Source of the DNA: Oscillospiraceae bacterium
Lineage (GTDB): Bacteria > Bacillota > Clostridia > Oscillospirales > Oscillospiraceae
Length of the DNA: 32,526 bases
Direction: 5' to 3'
NCBI GenBank assembly: GCA_017541825.1
Contig: JAFXYJ010000095.1
Span: 1 to 32,526 of the forward strand
Below are positions 15,524 to 23,877 of the stretch, in pieces (the first letter of the stretch is position 1; each line of letters opens with the position of its first letter). Under the pieces are notes generated by a model. It was not told the DNA's origin. It was given only the letters and a program-made list of their open reading frames with translations, and did no database searches. The translations under genes and the position numbers were made by a program.

Positions 15524-16402
15524 ATGGAACTTCTTGCCTATCTGAAAGAAAACATCCTCGTACTCGACGGCGCCATGGGCTCGATGCTGCTGGCCCGGGG
15601 CATGTCCCGCGACGAGCGCAGCGAATCCTGGGACCTGACGCACCCGGAGGATGTCAAAAGCATCCACCGCGCCTATTATGACGCGGGGAGCAACGCGGTG
15701 CTGACCAACACCTTCGGCGCCAACCGGCTGTACCACAGCGACGACGAGCTGCGCGAGATCGTCTTTGCCGCCGTACGGCTGGCACGGGAGGCCGCGGCGG
15801 AGAGCGGCGCGCCCCAGGAAAAGTTCGTAGCCCTGGACATCGGCCCCTGCGGGCGGCTCATCGAGCCCCTGGGCGAGTTCAATTTTGACGAGGCGAAGTC
15901 CCTCTTCGCGCAGGTCGCCGGGTACGGCGCCGAGGCCGGGGCGGACTTCGTGTTCGTCGAGACCATGTACGACCTGGGAGAGACCCGCGCCGCCGTGCAG
16001 GGCGCCCGGGAGGGCTGCGGCCTGCCCGTGTTCATGTCCAACACCTACGGTCAGGCCGGCCGGCTGATGACCGGCGCCGGGCCGGAGGAGGTCATCGCCC
16101 TCGGCGAGGAGCTGGGCGTGTCCGCCATCGGGATGAATTGCTCCGTCGGCCCCGAGGGCATGGCGGCGCTGGGGGAGGAATACCTGCGCCTGACCGACCT
16201 GCCGGTGATCATCAAGCCCAACGCCGGGCTCCCCGAGATCGTGGACGGGAACGCCGTGTACAAGACCACTCCCGAGGTCTTCGCCGCCGCCGTCGCCGCG
16301 CTGGCGGCGAAGGGCGCGAAGTGCGTGGGCGGCTGCTGCGGCACCACCCCGGCGCATATCGCCGCACTCACAAAGGCCCTGCGGGGCGGAACGGAGGAAT
16401 GA
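15524..16402 (+). CDS. Homocysteine S-methyltransferase family protein
   Basis: A stand-alone zinc-dependent methyltransferase barrel like the N-terminal module of MetH, BHMT and MmuM. It has 292 residues. The zinc ligands are Cys206 in MNCSVGP and Cys271-Cys272 in GGCCGTTP, all present. Other landmarks are LVLDGAMGSML (12-22), TNTFGANR (61-68) and FVETMYDLGE (144-153). The methyl donor (methyltetrahydrofolate through a separate cobalamin protein, S-methylmethionine or betaine) cannot be told from sequence, and no pterin or cobalamin domain is attached. The start at 15524 is fixed by GGAGGG 6 bases upstream; the ATG at 15518 abuts that site. The next gene follows after 2 bases, so they form an operon. 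Confidence 0.9.
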   Translation: MELLAYLKENILVLDGAMGSMLLARGMSRDERSESWDLTHPEDVKSIHRAYYDAGSNAVLTNTFGANRLYHSDDELREIVFAAVRLAREAAAESGAPQEKFVALDIGPCGRLIEPLGEFNFDEAKSLFAQVAGYGAEAGADFVFVETMYDLGETRAAVQGAREGCGLPVFMSNTYGQAGRLMTGAGPEEVIALGEELGVSAIGMNCSVGPEGMAALGEEYLRLTDLPVIIKPNAGLPEIVDGNAVYKTTPEVFAAAVAALAAKGAKCVGGCCGTTPAHIAALTKALRGGTEE

Positions 16403-16404
16403 TA

Positions 16405-17910
16405 ATGAAGGACAAACGCTGGGAAAAGCTCTCCGCCATCCTCAAGGAGGCGGAGTCGTATGAACGCGCTCTGGGAAAGATCGTCTTTGACATGCAGTGC
16501 TGCGCGCCGCCCGAGGGCATGGACCAGGCCGGGGAGGACATGGCCGTCCTCGGCAAGCGGCTGCACGCGATGACCCACTCGAAGCGGTATCAGGCGCTGG
16601 TGTGCTCCCTCCACGACGACCCCGGCGCGCTCAGCGCGGCGCAGCGGCGGACCGTGGAGCTGCTGTACCGGGACCACCTGCGCACGAAAAACATTTCCGC
16701 CAAATTCTCCTACAAGCAGGATCTGGCCCAGGCCCAGGCCTACGGCAAGTGGCTGGAAGCCAAGAAGACCTCGGATTATTCCCTGTTCCGGGACAGCTTC
16801 GCGGCGCTGGTGGACTTCGCCCGCCGGGCCATCGACCTGCGGGACGAGAAGCCCTCCACCTATTACAACGCCTGCCTCGACGACCATGAGCCCGGCGGCA
16901 GCCAGGCGCAGCTCGACGCCTTCTTTGCCGCGCTGCGGGAGCGGATCGTGCCGCTGATGCGGCGCGTGGAGGCCGAGGGCAAGCCGATCCGGGAGGATTT
17001 CCTCACCCGGAAATGCCCGATCCCCGAGCAGGAGGCCTTCTCCCGCTGGCTGCTGGAGCTGGAGGGCCTGCGCTCCACGGCGCTGGTGCTCATGACCACC
17101 GAGCACCCCTTCACGACCAATTTCGGGCCCATGGACGTGCGCGTCACCACCCATTATTATGAGGAGCAGTTCCTCTCCAACATTTTCTCCACGCTCCACG
17201 AGGGCGGCCACGCCCTGTTCATGCAGAATGAGCCGGAGGAGTTCTACCGGGATCACACCTGCGACGGCATGACCAACGGCATGCACGAGACGATCTCCCG
17301 GTTCTATGAAAACATCATCGGCCGCAGCGAGGCGTTCATCCGCTTTATTTATCCCAAGCTGTGCGAGTTCTCGCCCTCGGTGATGGAGGGCGTCAGCGAG
17401 CGGGAGCTCTACGAGGGCGTAAACATCGCCCGGCCGTCGCTGATCCGCACCGAGGCCGACGAATTGACTTACAGCCTGCACATCCTCGTGCGCTATGAGC
17501 TGGAAAAGGGCATCATGAACGGCGAGATCTCCGTGGACGAGGTCCCCGGCCGCTGGAATGCCCTGTATAAAGAGGTCCTGGGACTGGACGTGCCCGACGA
17601 CGCCCGGGGCTGCCTGCAGGACGTACACTGGTCCGACGGCTACATGGGCTACTTCCCCTCCTACGCTCTGGGCAACGCTTACGGCGCGCAGATCCTCGCC
17701 GCCATGGAGCGGGATTTCGACGTGTTCGCCGCTGTGGAAAAGGGCGAGCTGGACGCCGTCGGCGCCTGGCTGAAGGAACGGGTGTTCTCCTGCGCGTCGC
17801 TGCTCGATCCCGACGAGTGGATCCGCGCCGTCACCGGGGAGAGCCTCAACGTGAACTATTATCTCGACTACCTCGAGACCAAGTACACGGATATTTACGG
17901 TCTGCGGTAA
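16405..17910 (+). CDS. M32-family metallocarboxypeptidase
   Basis: A cytosolic zinc carboxypeptidase of the Taq carboxypeptidase family that trims C-terminal residues from peptides. Its 501 residues match the family length. The zinc motif HEGGH is at 265-269 (TLHEGGHALFMQNE), with the third-ligand region MHETISRFYEN at 293-303, and DGMTNGMHE and RIRTEADE-like (SLIRTEADELTYSLHI) segments conserved in M32. The C-terminus has DVHWSDGYMGYFPSYALGN, the strongest family signature. ATG 16405 has GGAGG 7 bases upstream, in the 3' end of the methyltransferase gene. A clean terminator follows. Confidence 0.95.
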   Translation: MKDKRWEKLSAILKEAESYERALGKIVFDMQCCAPPEGMDQAGEDMAVLGKRLHAMTHSKRYQALVCSLHDDPGALSAAQRRTVELLYRDHLRTKNISAKFSYKQDLAQAQAYGKWLEAKKTSDYSLFRDSFAALVDFARRAIDLRDEKPSTYYNACLDDHEPGGSQAQLDAFFAALRERIVPLMRRVEAEGKPIREDFLTRKCPIPEQEAFSRWLLELEGLRSTALVLMTTEHPFTTNFGPMDVRVTTHYYEEQFLSNIFSTLHEGGHALFMQNEPEEFYRDHTCDGMTNGMHETISRFYENIIGRSEAFIRFIYPKLCEFSPSVMEGVSERELYEGVNIARPSLIRTEADELTYSLHILVRYELEKGIMNGEISVDEVPGRWNALYKEVLGLDVPDDARGCLQDVHWSDGYMGYFPSYALGNAYGAQILAAMERDFDVFAAVEKGELDAVGAWLKERVFSCASLLDPDEWIRAVTGESLNVNYYLDYLETKYTDIYGLR

Positions 17911-17915
17911 CAGAA

Positions 17916-17945
17916 GCCGGCGGTCTTCGGACCGCCGGCATTTTT
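17916..17945 (+). terminator. Rho-independent terminator after the M32 peptidase
   Basis: GCCGGCGGTC, a TTCG tetraloop and GACCGCCGGC, then ATTTTTG, 5 bases after the stop. Confidence 0.9.
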
Positions 17946-18011
17946 GTGCAGAATCTGCGCCGGACGGCTTTTATCTACGGATTTTTGATCGAGTTTTGTG
18001 AAAAATAGACA

Positions 18012-18040
18012 TTGACTTTCCCCGCTGATGACCCTAAAAT
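18012..18040 (+). promoter_or_regulatory. Sigma-A promoter for mgsA
   Basis: -35 TTGACT (18012-18017), a 17-base spacer and -10 TAAAAT (18035-18040), 56 bases before the chosen ATG. Confidence 0.8.
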
Positions 18041-18096
18041 GCCGCAAAGTCGGGGCCGCTCCTCCCCGACGCGGCAAATCAAGCGAAAGGAAGTCG

Positions 18097-18642
18097 ATGA
18101 ATATGATCTTGAAGGATGAATATATCGCATACACCGTACCGCGCCAGAAAAACATCGCGCTGATCGCCCACGACGGGAAAAAGGAAGAGCTGATCCGCTG
18201 GTGCGAAAAGAACAAGGATGTGCTGGCACGCCATTTTCTCAGCGGCACCGGCACCACCGCCCGGCTTGTGGCGGAGCGCACCGGCCTGCCCGTCAAGGCC
18301 TACAATTCCGGTCCGCTGGGCGGCGATCAGCAGATCGGGGCGAAGATCGTCGAGGGCAAGATAGACATCGTGATCTTTTTCTCCGACCCGCTGGCCGCCC
18401 AGCCCCATGACCCGGACGTCAAGGCCCTGCTGCGCATCGCGCAGGTCTATGACGTGCCCATGGCGAACAACAAGGCAAGCGCGGACTACTTTATCCATTC
18501 CGCGCTGCTGGGAGAGGAATATGACCGCCACGTCACGAATTTCCAGAGGAGCGTGGACCAGCGCGTGGCGGAGCGGATGGAGCAGACCGCGCCCGTGCCC
18601 GACGGGCATATGCCCGCGCCGGCGGATAGCGCCTGCCTGTAA
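18097..18642 (+). CDS. mgsA: Methylglyoxal synthase
   Basis: MgsA converts dihydroxyacetone phosphate to methylglyoxal and phosphate, a bypass that relieves phosphate-starved or overloaded glycolysis. Residues 14-140 carry the family core: NIALIAHDGKKEELIRW, FLSGTGTTARL (phosphate binding), SGPLGGDQQIGAKI with the catalytic aspartate, and FFSDPLAAQPHDPDVKAL. The 181-residue length exceeds the usual 120-155; the last 30 or so residues (QRVAERMEQTAPVPDGHMP onwards) look disordered. ATG 18097 has AAGGA 6 bases upstream; an ATG two codons later is possible. Single-gene transcript with its own promoter and terminator. Confidence 0.93.
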   Translation: MNMILKDEYIAYTVPRQKNIALIAHDGKKEELIRWCEKNKDVLARHFLSGTGTTARLVAERTGLPVKAYNSGPLGGDQQIGAKIVEGKIDIVIFFSDPLAAQPHDPDVKALLRIAQVYDVPMANNKASADYFIHSALLGEEYDRHVTNFQRSVDQRVAERMEQTAPVPDGHMPAPADSACL

Positions 18643-18648
18643 AAAACA

Positions 18649-18677
18649 AAGCGGGGGATCGTTTCGATCCCCCGCTT
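18649..18677. terminator. Bidirectional terminator between mgsA and the 51-aa gene
   Basis: AAGCGGGGGATC (18649-18660) pairs perfectly with GATCCCCCGCTT (18666-18677). On the minus strand it is followed by TGTTTTTT, so it mainly serves the small minus-strand gene; it also lies 6 bases past the mgsA stop. Confidence 0.85.
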
Positions 18678-18688
18678 AAGCATGCCTG

Positions 18689-18844
18689 TCAGGTGTTGTA
18701 GAACAAATCTCTCCGCGCGTTGAGCAGCTTGGCGCCGTTGATGATGCCCAGCACGCCCGCGGCGATCCCGAGGACCACCGAAATGATGCCCAGCGTCAGT
18801 GCCATCGCTCCCGAGCGGGAGAGCCGTGCGTACAGTTCCTCCAT
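18689..18844 (-). CDS. 51-residue membrane peptide
   Basis: A small gene too short for most ORF cut-offs. It encodes MEELYARLSRSGAMALTLG, then a hydrophobic glycine-rich helix (IISVVLGIAAGVLGIINGA, about 20-38) and a short charged tail ending RRDLFYNT. AAGGAG lies 8 bases upstream of the ATG, and a strong terminator with a minus-strand U-tract follows 11 bases after the stop, so it is a genuine single-gene unit. A possible promoter is CATAAT near 18873. One membrane segment is predicted; the function is unknown. It is divergent from the ECF sigma gene. Confidence 0.75.
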   Translation of the reverse strand: MEELYARLSRSGAMALTLGIISVVLGIAAGVLGIINGAKLLNARRDLFYNT

Positions 18845-18920
18845 TGTCAGCAGCTCCTTTCGTCCTGTCTATTATGCCACTGCCGGACCGGTTTGTATAG
18901 GGTTTTTTTCGGTCTTTCGT

Positions 18921-18947
18921 GAAACATCGGCGCGAAAAACCCGTCTA
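18921..18947 (+). promoter_or_regulatory. ECF-type promoter in front of the sigma-factor gene
   Basis: GAAAC (18921-18925), a 16-base spacer and CGTCTA (18942-18947). This is the classic -35 GAAAC / -10 CGTC pattern read by many ECF sigma factors, and it lies 42 bases before the sigma ATG, so autoregulation is likely. Confidence 0.7.
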
Positions 18948-18952
18948 TAAGG

Positions 18953-18970
18953 GTGTAAAGGCCTTTACAC
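18953..18970. promoter_or_regulatory. Perfect 18-bp palindrome in the sigma-factor leader
   Basis: GTGTAAAGGCCTTTACAC is a perfect palindrome located just past the ECF -10 box, around the expected transcription start and 19 bases before the ATG. This position would suit a repressor operator. Confidence 0.6.
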
Positions 18971-18989
18971 AGCGAAAGGAAACACCGAA

Positions 18990-19547
18990 ATGGAAGACGC
19001 TCAGATCGTAGATCTCTACTGGCAGCGCTCCGACTCCGCCATCGAGCACACGGCGGCGCGGTACGGAGGCTATCTCCGCACGGTCGCCCGCAGCATCCTG
19101 CAGGACGAGCGGGACGCCGAGGAGTGCGTGAACGACACCTACCTGGCCGCCTGGAACTCCATGCCGGACAACCGCCCCGCCGCCCTGGCGCCCTATCTGG
19201 GCAGGATCGACCGCAATTTCGCGCTCACCAGGCTGGAGGCGCGCGGCGCGCTCAAGCGCGGCGGCGGGACAGCCGCGGCGTCGCTTGACGAACTTGCCGA
19301 GGTCGTCGCCGGATCGGAGGATCCGCAGAGGACCGTGGAGGCGCGGGAGCTGTCGGCGTACATAAGCGCGTTCCTCCGGGCGCTGCCGAAGGAGGAGCGG
19401 GAGGTTTTCACGGCGCGCTACTGGTATATGCTGCCGGTGAATGAGATCGCCGGACGCTTCGGCTATACCCGCGCCAGGACGGCCGGCATGCTGCACCGCA
19501 CGCGCGGAAAGCTCCGCGCCGCACTGAAAAAGGAGGGATTGCTGTGA
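18990..19547 (+). CDS. ECF-family RNA polymerase sigma factor
   Basis: A 185-residue extracytoplasmic-function sigma factor. Region 2 covers about residues 20-88 (YGGYLRTVARSILQDERDAEECVNDTYLAAWNSMP, here given as YGGYLRTVARSIL and DAEECVNDTYLAAW). Region 4 covers about 128-182 (LPKEEREVFTARYWYMLPVNEIA, the helix-turn-helix GRFGYTRARTAGMLHRTRGKL). There is no long C-terminal extension. ATG 18990 has AAAGGA 9 bases upstream. It overlaps the next gene by 4 bases (GTGA), a standard sigma/anti-sigma coupling, and has an ECF-type promoter and palindrome upstream. Confidence 0.92.
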   Translation: MEDAQIVDLYWQRSDSAIEHTAARYGGYLRTVARSILQDERDAEECVNDTYLAAWNSMPDNRPAALAPYLGRIDRNFALTRLEARGALKRGGGTAAASLDELAEVVAGSEDPQRTVEARELSAYISAFLRALPKEEREVFTARYWYMLPVNEIAGRFGYTRARTAGMLHRTRGKLRAALKKEGLL

Positions 19548-20344
19548 CAGGAGAAGAGCTGCTCCGCGCCGTCGGCGGGATCGACGACGAGCTGATCGCC
19601 GAGACCGGCGTCCGGCTCGGCGTGCTGTCCGCGGCAGAGCGTACCGGTGTTTCGACACTTGATTTTTCACAGGAGGCCGAAATGAACACAACAAAGATCA
19701 GATCCTTCCGCAGGACCGCGCTCATCGCCGCCGCCGTCGCCGCGGCGCTGGCCATCACCGCCTTGGCTGCCGTGGTGTTCCGCACCAGAGTCCAGCCCGC
19801 CGACGGGCTCGAGGGTACCTGGGGCGACAGTGTCAGCGGGAACCACACGACTTATTTTGAGAACGCGAAGCTCTACATGCCCTTTGAGAGCGACGCGCCC
19901 CGGCACGAGATCGCATTCAAGGCAAACTGGCTGCCCAGCGAACCCACATGGGGGACGCCGGGAGAATACACCGACTATCTCTCCGACGACGGGGAAGGGG
20001 CGGTCCTGCCCTACGTGATCAACAGCTACAACCGCATCGACATCCAGGGCATCCGCTACTGCTTCGACGGAAAGGAGACCCTGGTCAGGCAGGACATGTG
20101 GAACGGTTATGAGCGCACGGAGGTAACGCTGGATTACAGCGGCACGCCCCACGCCTTCCGGACCGCCAACTATCTGATCCTGTTCCAGCCCGAGGACAAC
20201 TTCCTCATTTACATCGGCGGGACGGATCCCATGGAGACTCTGGAGAAGATCGCGGAAAACCTGGACGTCCGGGTCGGCGCCGAGATCACGGAGCTCTACG
20301 ACGCGGGCAGCGATATCGCCTGGTTCGACCTGGGCCGCGGCTGA
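19544..20344 (+). CDS. Probable membrane anti-sigma factor
   Basis: 266 residues. An N-terminal cytoplasmic segment (1-56; MTGEELLRAVGGIDDELIAE) is followed by a basic patch (KIRSFRRT), one membrane helix (57-79) and an extracytoplasmic domain (80-266) with many aromatic and acidic residues. The outer domain resembles the DUF4367-like sensor parts found in Clostridial anti-sigma proteins (YVINSYNRIDIQGIRYCF; NYLILFQPEDNFLIYIGG). The N-terminal part lacks an obvious HxxxCxxC zinc motif. GTG 19544 overlaps the sigma stop, with AAGGAGGG upstream. Assignment rests on topology and coupling to the sigma gene; the signal sensed is unknown. Confidence 0.75.
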   Translation: MTGEELLRAVGGIDDELIAETGVRLGVLSAAERTGVSTLDFSQEAEMNTTKIRSFRRTALIAAAVAAALAITALAAVVFRTRVQPADGLEGTWGDSVSGNHTTYFENAKLYMPFESDAPRHEIAFKANWLPSEPTWGTPGEYTDYLSDDGEGAVLPYVINSYNRIDIQGIRYCFDGKETLVRQDMWNGYERTEVTLDYSGTPHAFRTANYLILFQPEDNFLIYIGGTDPMETLEKIAENLDVRVGAEITELYDAGSDIAWFDLGRG

Positions 20345-20370
20345 GACATCCCCCGCAGAATAAAAGAAAG

Positions 20371-20394
20371 CCGCCGCATCGAAAGATGCGGCGG
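20371..20394. terminator. Bidirectional terminator between convergent genes
   Basis: CCGCCGCATC, a GAAA loop and GATGCGGCGG, flanked by AAAAGAAAG on the left and TCTTCTTTTA on the right, so U-rich tails arise in both directions. It separates the anti-sigma gene (+) from the unknown gene at 20409 (-). Confidence 0.9.
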
Positions 20395-20408
20395 TCTTCT
20401 TTTATCGG

Positions 20409-20900
20409 TCAGCCGTAGGTGAGCCACAGCCATTCGTCATAGGCCTTGCCCCGGTATTCGTAGGACGCCCATACGTCGCAGAGCGTGAACCGGATGCGGC
20501 TGCGTCCGCCGCCGTCCGCGTCGTTTTCTTCGGTCTCGTAAACGTCGTCGCAGATGTGGCGCAGGATGAACAGGGCCTCCTTTGCCGCGGGCTGCAGCCG
20601 CGCCTCGTCCACGGAGATGATCCCGACGACCTTCGGCGCGTCCTCCCGGTAATAGGGGAACAGCCGGATCGAGGCGGCTTTGTCCTTGGCGAGCAGGAGG
20701 AAATACTTCTGCATGACGCTGACGATGAAAGCGGCGTTGGGGTCGCGCTTGAGTCCGAAGAAGCGGCGCCCGGACAGCTTGACGTAGATGTCCTCCCTGG
20801 CGCGGCGCCGAGCCTCGAGGTTCCAGGCCGCGACGGCGCGCTCGGTCCTCTCCCGATCCACGGTGATGTTTTCGGGAGCGTATTTTTCCTCATCGGTCAC
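20409..20900 (-). CDS. Conserved-looking hypothetical protein, 163 residues
   Basis: I do not recognise this protein. It is soluble, charged and has no signal peptide or membrane segment. Residues 25-60 are rich in Arg and Lys (LEARRRAREDIYVKLSGRRFFG), and the body has mixed alpha/beta character (FIVSVMQKYFLLLAKDKAAS; KVVGIISVDEARLQPAAKEAL; FTLCDVWASYEYRGKAYDEW). GTG at 20900 has GGGAGGTGA about 7 bases upstream. It follows the DUF1576-type gene after 56 bases on the same strand and shares its terminator, so the two are probably co-transcribed. An overlapping frame of equal length is a shadow. Confidence 0.75.
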   Translation of the reverse strand: MTDEEKYAPENITVDRERTERAVAAWNLEARRRAREDIYVKLSGRRFFGLKRDPNAAFIVSVMQKYFLLLAKDKAASIRLFPYYREDAPKVVGIISVDEARLQPAAKEALFILRHICDDVYETEENDADGGGRSRIRFTLCDVWASYEYRGKAYDEWLWLTYG

Positions 20901-20956
20901 GGCGGACTCACCTCCCCTCGCACGCTGACAAAACCCCGGCTTTTACGGCGCCGGCG

Positions 20957-22333
20957 TCATTTTTCGGCCGCGGCGGGCTCTTTCGCGGCGCGGCGCTCCT
21001 CAACGGGTTTGGTGAAGCATTCCAGCACGGGGATGAGCAGGAACGCCACGATGCCGGCGGTGAAGCCGCCGTTGTACAGGCAGAAGCCGCCGTGCAGCAG
21101 CGGCACGTTCATCACCAGCAGCGCGTGGATGAACCCGGCGATCACCCCGGGGAAGAACCCCCACTTGCCGGAGACCGGCGCCAGGCCGCTGGCAAAGCAC
21201 AGGCCCACGAGGATCGCCTGGGTGGTCAGGGTCCACTTCTGCGCCTCGGCGAGCCCGCCCGCGAAGAAGAGGAACGGCACCAGGGAGGCGACGGCGTAGC
21301 CGACCATGATCGGGAACACGGTCCGGGGCTGGGTGCCCTGGGCCACGAAGGCGAACATGCACATGATCGCGCCCATGGTCGCGCCGGTGAACTTGGCCGG
21401 CGTGAACACCAGCTGCCCGTCGGCGATGGTCATGCCGTGGACCACGTTGTAGTAGAGCAGGATGAACAGCCCGTACACGCCCATGTTGAGCAGCGTGGCG
21501 GGCACGCCGAAGGCGGCTGTGTAGTCGGTCTTGTAGCCGTCGGACTTCCACAGCGCCTTATACTTCTTGAAAACATCCTTGTCCATCATTGCGCCGGCGC
21601 ACAGGCAAGCGGTGAACACGATTATAAAGAAGACGTTGACGAAGGCGCGGTGGCCGTCGCCCAGGTCGGTGTTGGACGGGACCTTGACGCCGGAGCCCAG
21701 GTAGAGGAAGCAGTAGAGGAAGAACGCCAGGAATCCCGCGGCGGGGCCGGCGCTGTAGAGGTCATAGCCCTTGTGGAAGTTGGGGGAGTGGGCGCACAGG
21801 GAGGGCATCACGCAGCCGACGAACACGCCCAGAAGGATCGCCAGCAGCAGGCCCGTGAAGGTGAAGCCGCGGGTCTCCAGACCGGGATAGCGGAACATCA
21901 GCTCGCTGGCAAAGGGCGCCAGCGCGGTGGCGAACATGGCCTGGTTGGCCACGCTGCCGAAGCTGACCTTCTTGAGCCTGGAATACACCCACACGCCGAA
22001 GAAAAAGGGCCAGATGTTGGTGAAGGTCATGCCGAAGGTGGCGAACCCCACGTTCAGCCAGTAGGCCGCCACGGTCAGGCCCGTGCATTTCGCCTTGCTG
22101 AAATACAGAAGTCCGCAGCAGGCCAGACCGACCATACCGGCGTTGAGGAACGCCGAGCCCAGTCCGCCGAGCTTGAAATAGTCCATCGTGAACTGGGACG
22201 GACGGGTGATGATCGTGATGAAGCCGGGGATCAGATTGCCCAGGTCGCCCGCGCAAAGGGCTCCGATGATCAAAGCGACAGAAAAACCGAGCAGGATCAG
22301 CAGGATCTGCCCGCTGGTATCTTTCCCTTTCAT
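20957..22333 (-). CDS. DUF1576-type polytopic membrane protein
   Basis: 458 residues with at least ten hydrophobic segments, beginning ILLILLGFSVALIIGALCAG. The body has two related halves, each with small-residue-rich helices: GLGSAFLNAGMVGLACCGLL near 57-76 in the first, and FPGVIAGFIHALLVMN with GGFCLYNGGFTAGIVAFLL near 396-439 in the second. This two-fold pattern and the GxxN-NAG signatures fit the DUF1576 family as I recall it, which has no established function. The tail is acidic and alanine-rich. GGGGG lies 9 bases before the ATG. A transporter role is plausible from topology only. Confidence 0.7.
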   Translation of the reverse strand: MKGKDTSGQILLILLGFSVALIIGALCAGDLGNLIPGFITIITRPSQFTMDYFKLGGLGSAFLNAGMVGLACCGLLYFSKAKCTGLTVAAYWLNVGFATFGMTFTNIWPFFFGVWVYSRLKKVSFGSVANQAMFATALAPFASELMFRYPGLETRGFTFTGLLLAILLGVFVGCVMPSLCAHSPNFHKGYDLYSAGPAAGFLAFFLYCFLYLGSGVKVPSNTDLGDGHRAFVNVFFIIVFTACLCAGAMMDKDVFKKYKALWKSDGYKTDYTAAFGVPATLLNMGVYGLFILLYYNVVHGMTIADGQLVFTPAKFTGATMGAIMCMFAFVAQGTQPRTVFPIMVGYAVASLVPFLFFAGGLAEAQKWTLTTQAILVGLCFASGLAPVSGKWGFFPGVIAGFIHALLVMNVPLLHGGFCLYNGGFTAGIVAFLLIPVLECFTKPVEERRAAKEPAAAEK

Positions 22334-22524
22334 GAAAAATGCCCCCTAATGAATCAAGATTAAAGTATAGTGTATATCAACGCCGTCGGAATTTCAAGAA
22401 GAAAAGCGGGCGGCGCCGGCGCGGACCGGAGGAGAAACGGCGCTTTTCACGCACGCGGCACGAAATGGGCTTTTCTTTGCGCCCGGGCGGGCGTATACTG
22501 GCCGCAGGAATCGAGGTGCGGCAT

Positions 22525-23877
22525 ATGATCACGCAAATCAAAAACGGGACCGTCATCGACCCGGCGGAGGGCGTGCACGAGATCCGGGACGTCTGGCTCC
22601 GGGACGGCCGGATCGCGGCGGGCGGCGGCGTCCCGGACCGGATCGTCGACGCGTCGGGCCTGACGGTCTGCCCGGGACTCATCGATATCCACATGCACGA
22701 GGACCCGGTGGGGCCGGACGGACACATCGAGGCGTACGGCGAGGACTCCGTATTTGCCTGCATGCTGCATATGGGCGTCACCACCGCGGTGGCGGGCAAC
22801 TGCGGCGAAAACAAGTTCCACCCCGCGGACTATCTTGACCTGGCCGACGCCGACGGCCTGCCCGTCAACGTGGCCATGCTGGCCGGGCACGGGTATTTCC
22901 GCTGCGCGGCGGGCTGCGGCGACCCCTACGGCCCGGCGTCGCCGGCACAGCAGGCGGTCATGGCCGCGGAGATCGAACAGGCCCTGGAGCGGGGCTGCGC
23001 CGGCGTGTCGTTCGGCATCCGCTATGTGCCCGGCATGGACGCCGACGAGCTCGTCACCGCCGCGGGAGCCTGCCGGAGGACCGGCAAGCCCGTCGCCGCC
23101 CATATACGCGACGACGCGGCCGCCGTATTCGGCGCGGCCCGGGAGTTCCTGGACGCCGGAGCGCGTCTGGGCGTGCCGCTGCAGATCTCCCACATCGGCA
23201 GCATGGCAGGCTTCGGGCAGATGGAGGCGTTCCTCGCGCTGACGGACGAGTACCGGCGCCGTCTGCCGCGGCTCGGCTGCGACTGCTATCCCTACGACGC
23301 CTTTTCCACGTCCCTCGGCTCGGCCACCTATGACGAGGGATGGCTCGAACGGTACGGCTGCGATTACGGCGCGCTGGAGCTGTGCGAGGGAGAGTACAGG
23401 GGACGGCCCTGCACCGAAGCGATCTTCCGCGCCGAGCGCGCCGCGCACCCGGAGACCATGACCGTGTGCCGCGTCATGCGCGGGAGCGACGTGGACCTGG
23501 CCTTCCGGCACGCCGACGTCATGGTCGCCAGCGACGCCACGCTCCACCGGGGACAGGGCCATCCCCGGGCCTGCGGGACCTTCCCGCGGGTGCTGTCCCG
23601 GTACGTGAAAAACGGCACGCTGACCCTGGAGGACGCCATCCGGCGCATGACGGTCCTGCCCGCCCGGCAGATGGGGTTCAAAACAAAGGGCAGCCTGCGC
23701 GAGGGCATGGACGCGGACGTGCTGATCTTCGATCCGGAGACTGTCGCGGACAGGGCGAGCTTTGCTGCGCTGCTCACGCCGCCCGAGGGGATCGAGTGGG
23801 TGTTCGTCAACGGCCGCCCCGCGCTGGAAAAGGGCGTGATCCTCGAGCGCCGCGCCGGGCGCTCGGTGCGGACGTGA
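22525..23877 (+). CDS. N-acyl-D-amino-acid deacylase (D-aminoacylase) family amidohydrolase
   Basis: Members remove acyl groups from N-acyl-D-amino acids or act on related amides. The 450-residue protein has the metal site H56xH58 (GLIDIHMHED), Cys93 in AGNCGEN, His193 (AAHIRDD), His223 (LQISHIG), Asp337 (MVASDATLHRG) and the family signature GHPRACGTFPRVLSRY (345-360). Most experimentally studied relatives end with a similar small beta domain (GMDADVLIFDPETV; VFVNGRPALEKG). The exact substrate is not predictable; dihydroorotase-like or hydantoinase-like roles are less likely because of Cys93 and the GTFPR motif. GAGGTG lies 6 bases before ATG 22525; a longer frame upstream is GC-rich non-coding sequence. 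A TATACT box at 22494-22499 may be its -10. Confidence 0.88.
   Translation: MITQIKNGTVIDPAEGVHEIRDVWLRDGRIAAGGGVPDRIVDASGLTVCPGLIDIHMHEDPVGPDGHIEAYGEDSVFACMLHMGVTTAVAGNCGENKFHPADYLDLADADGLPVNVAMLAGHGYFRCAAGCGDPYGPASPAQQAVMAAEIEQALERGCAGVSFGIRYVPGMDADELVTAAGACRRTGKPVAAHIRDDAAAVFGAAREFLDAGARLGVPLQISHIGSMAGFGQMEAFLALTDEYRRRLPRLGCDCYPYDAFSTSLGSATYDEGWLERYGCDYGALELCEGEYRGRPCTEAIFRAERAAHPETMTVCRVMRGSDVDLAFRHADVMVASDATLHRGQGHPRACGTFPRVLSRYVKNGTLTLEDAIRRMTVLPARQMGFKTKGSLREGMDADVLIFDPETVADRASFAALLTPPEGIEWVFVNGRPALEKGVILERRAGRSVRT

Noticed and set aside
20402-20893. A second 163-residue frame on the minus strand overlapping the unknown gene.
   Set aside because: Extremely Ser/Arg/Pro/Thr-rich with no ribosome site; the frame ending at 20409 has a good ribosome site and balanced composition.
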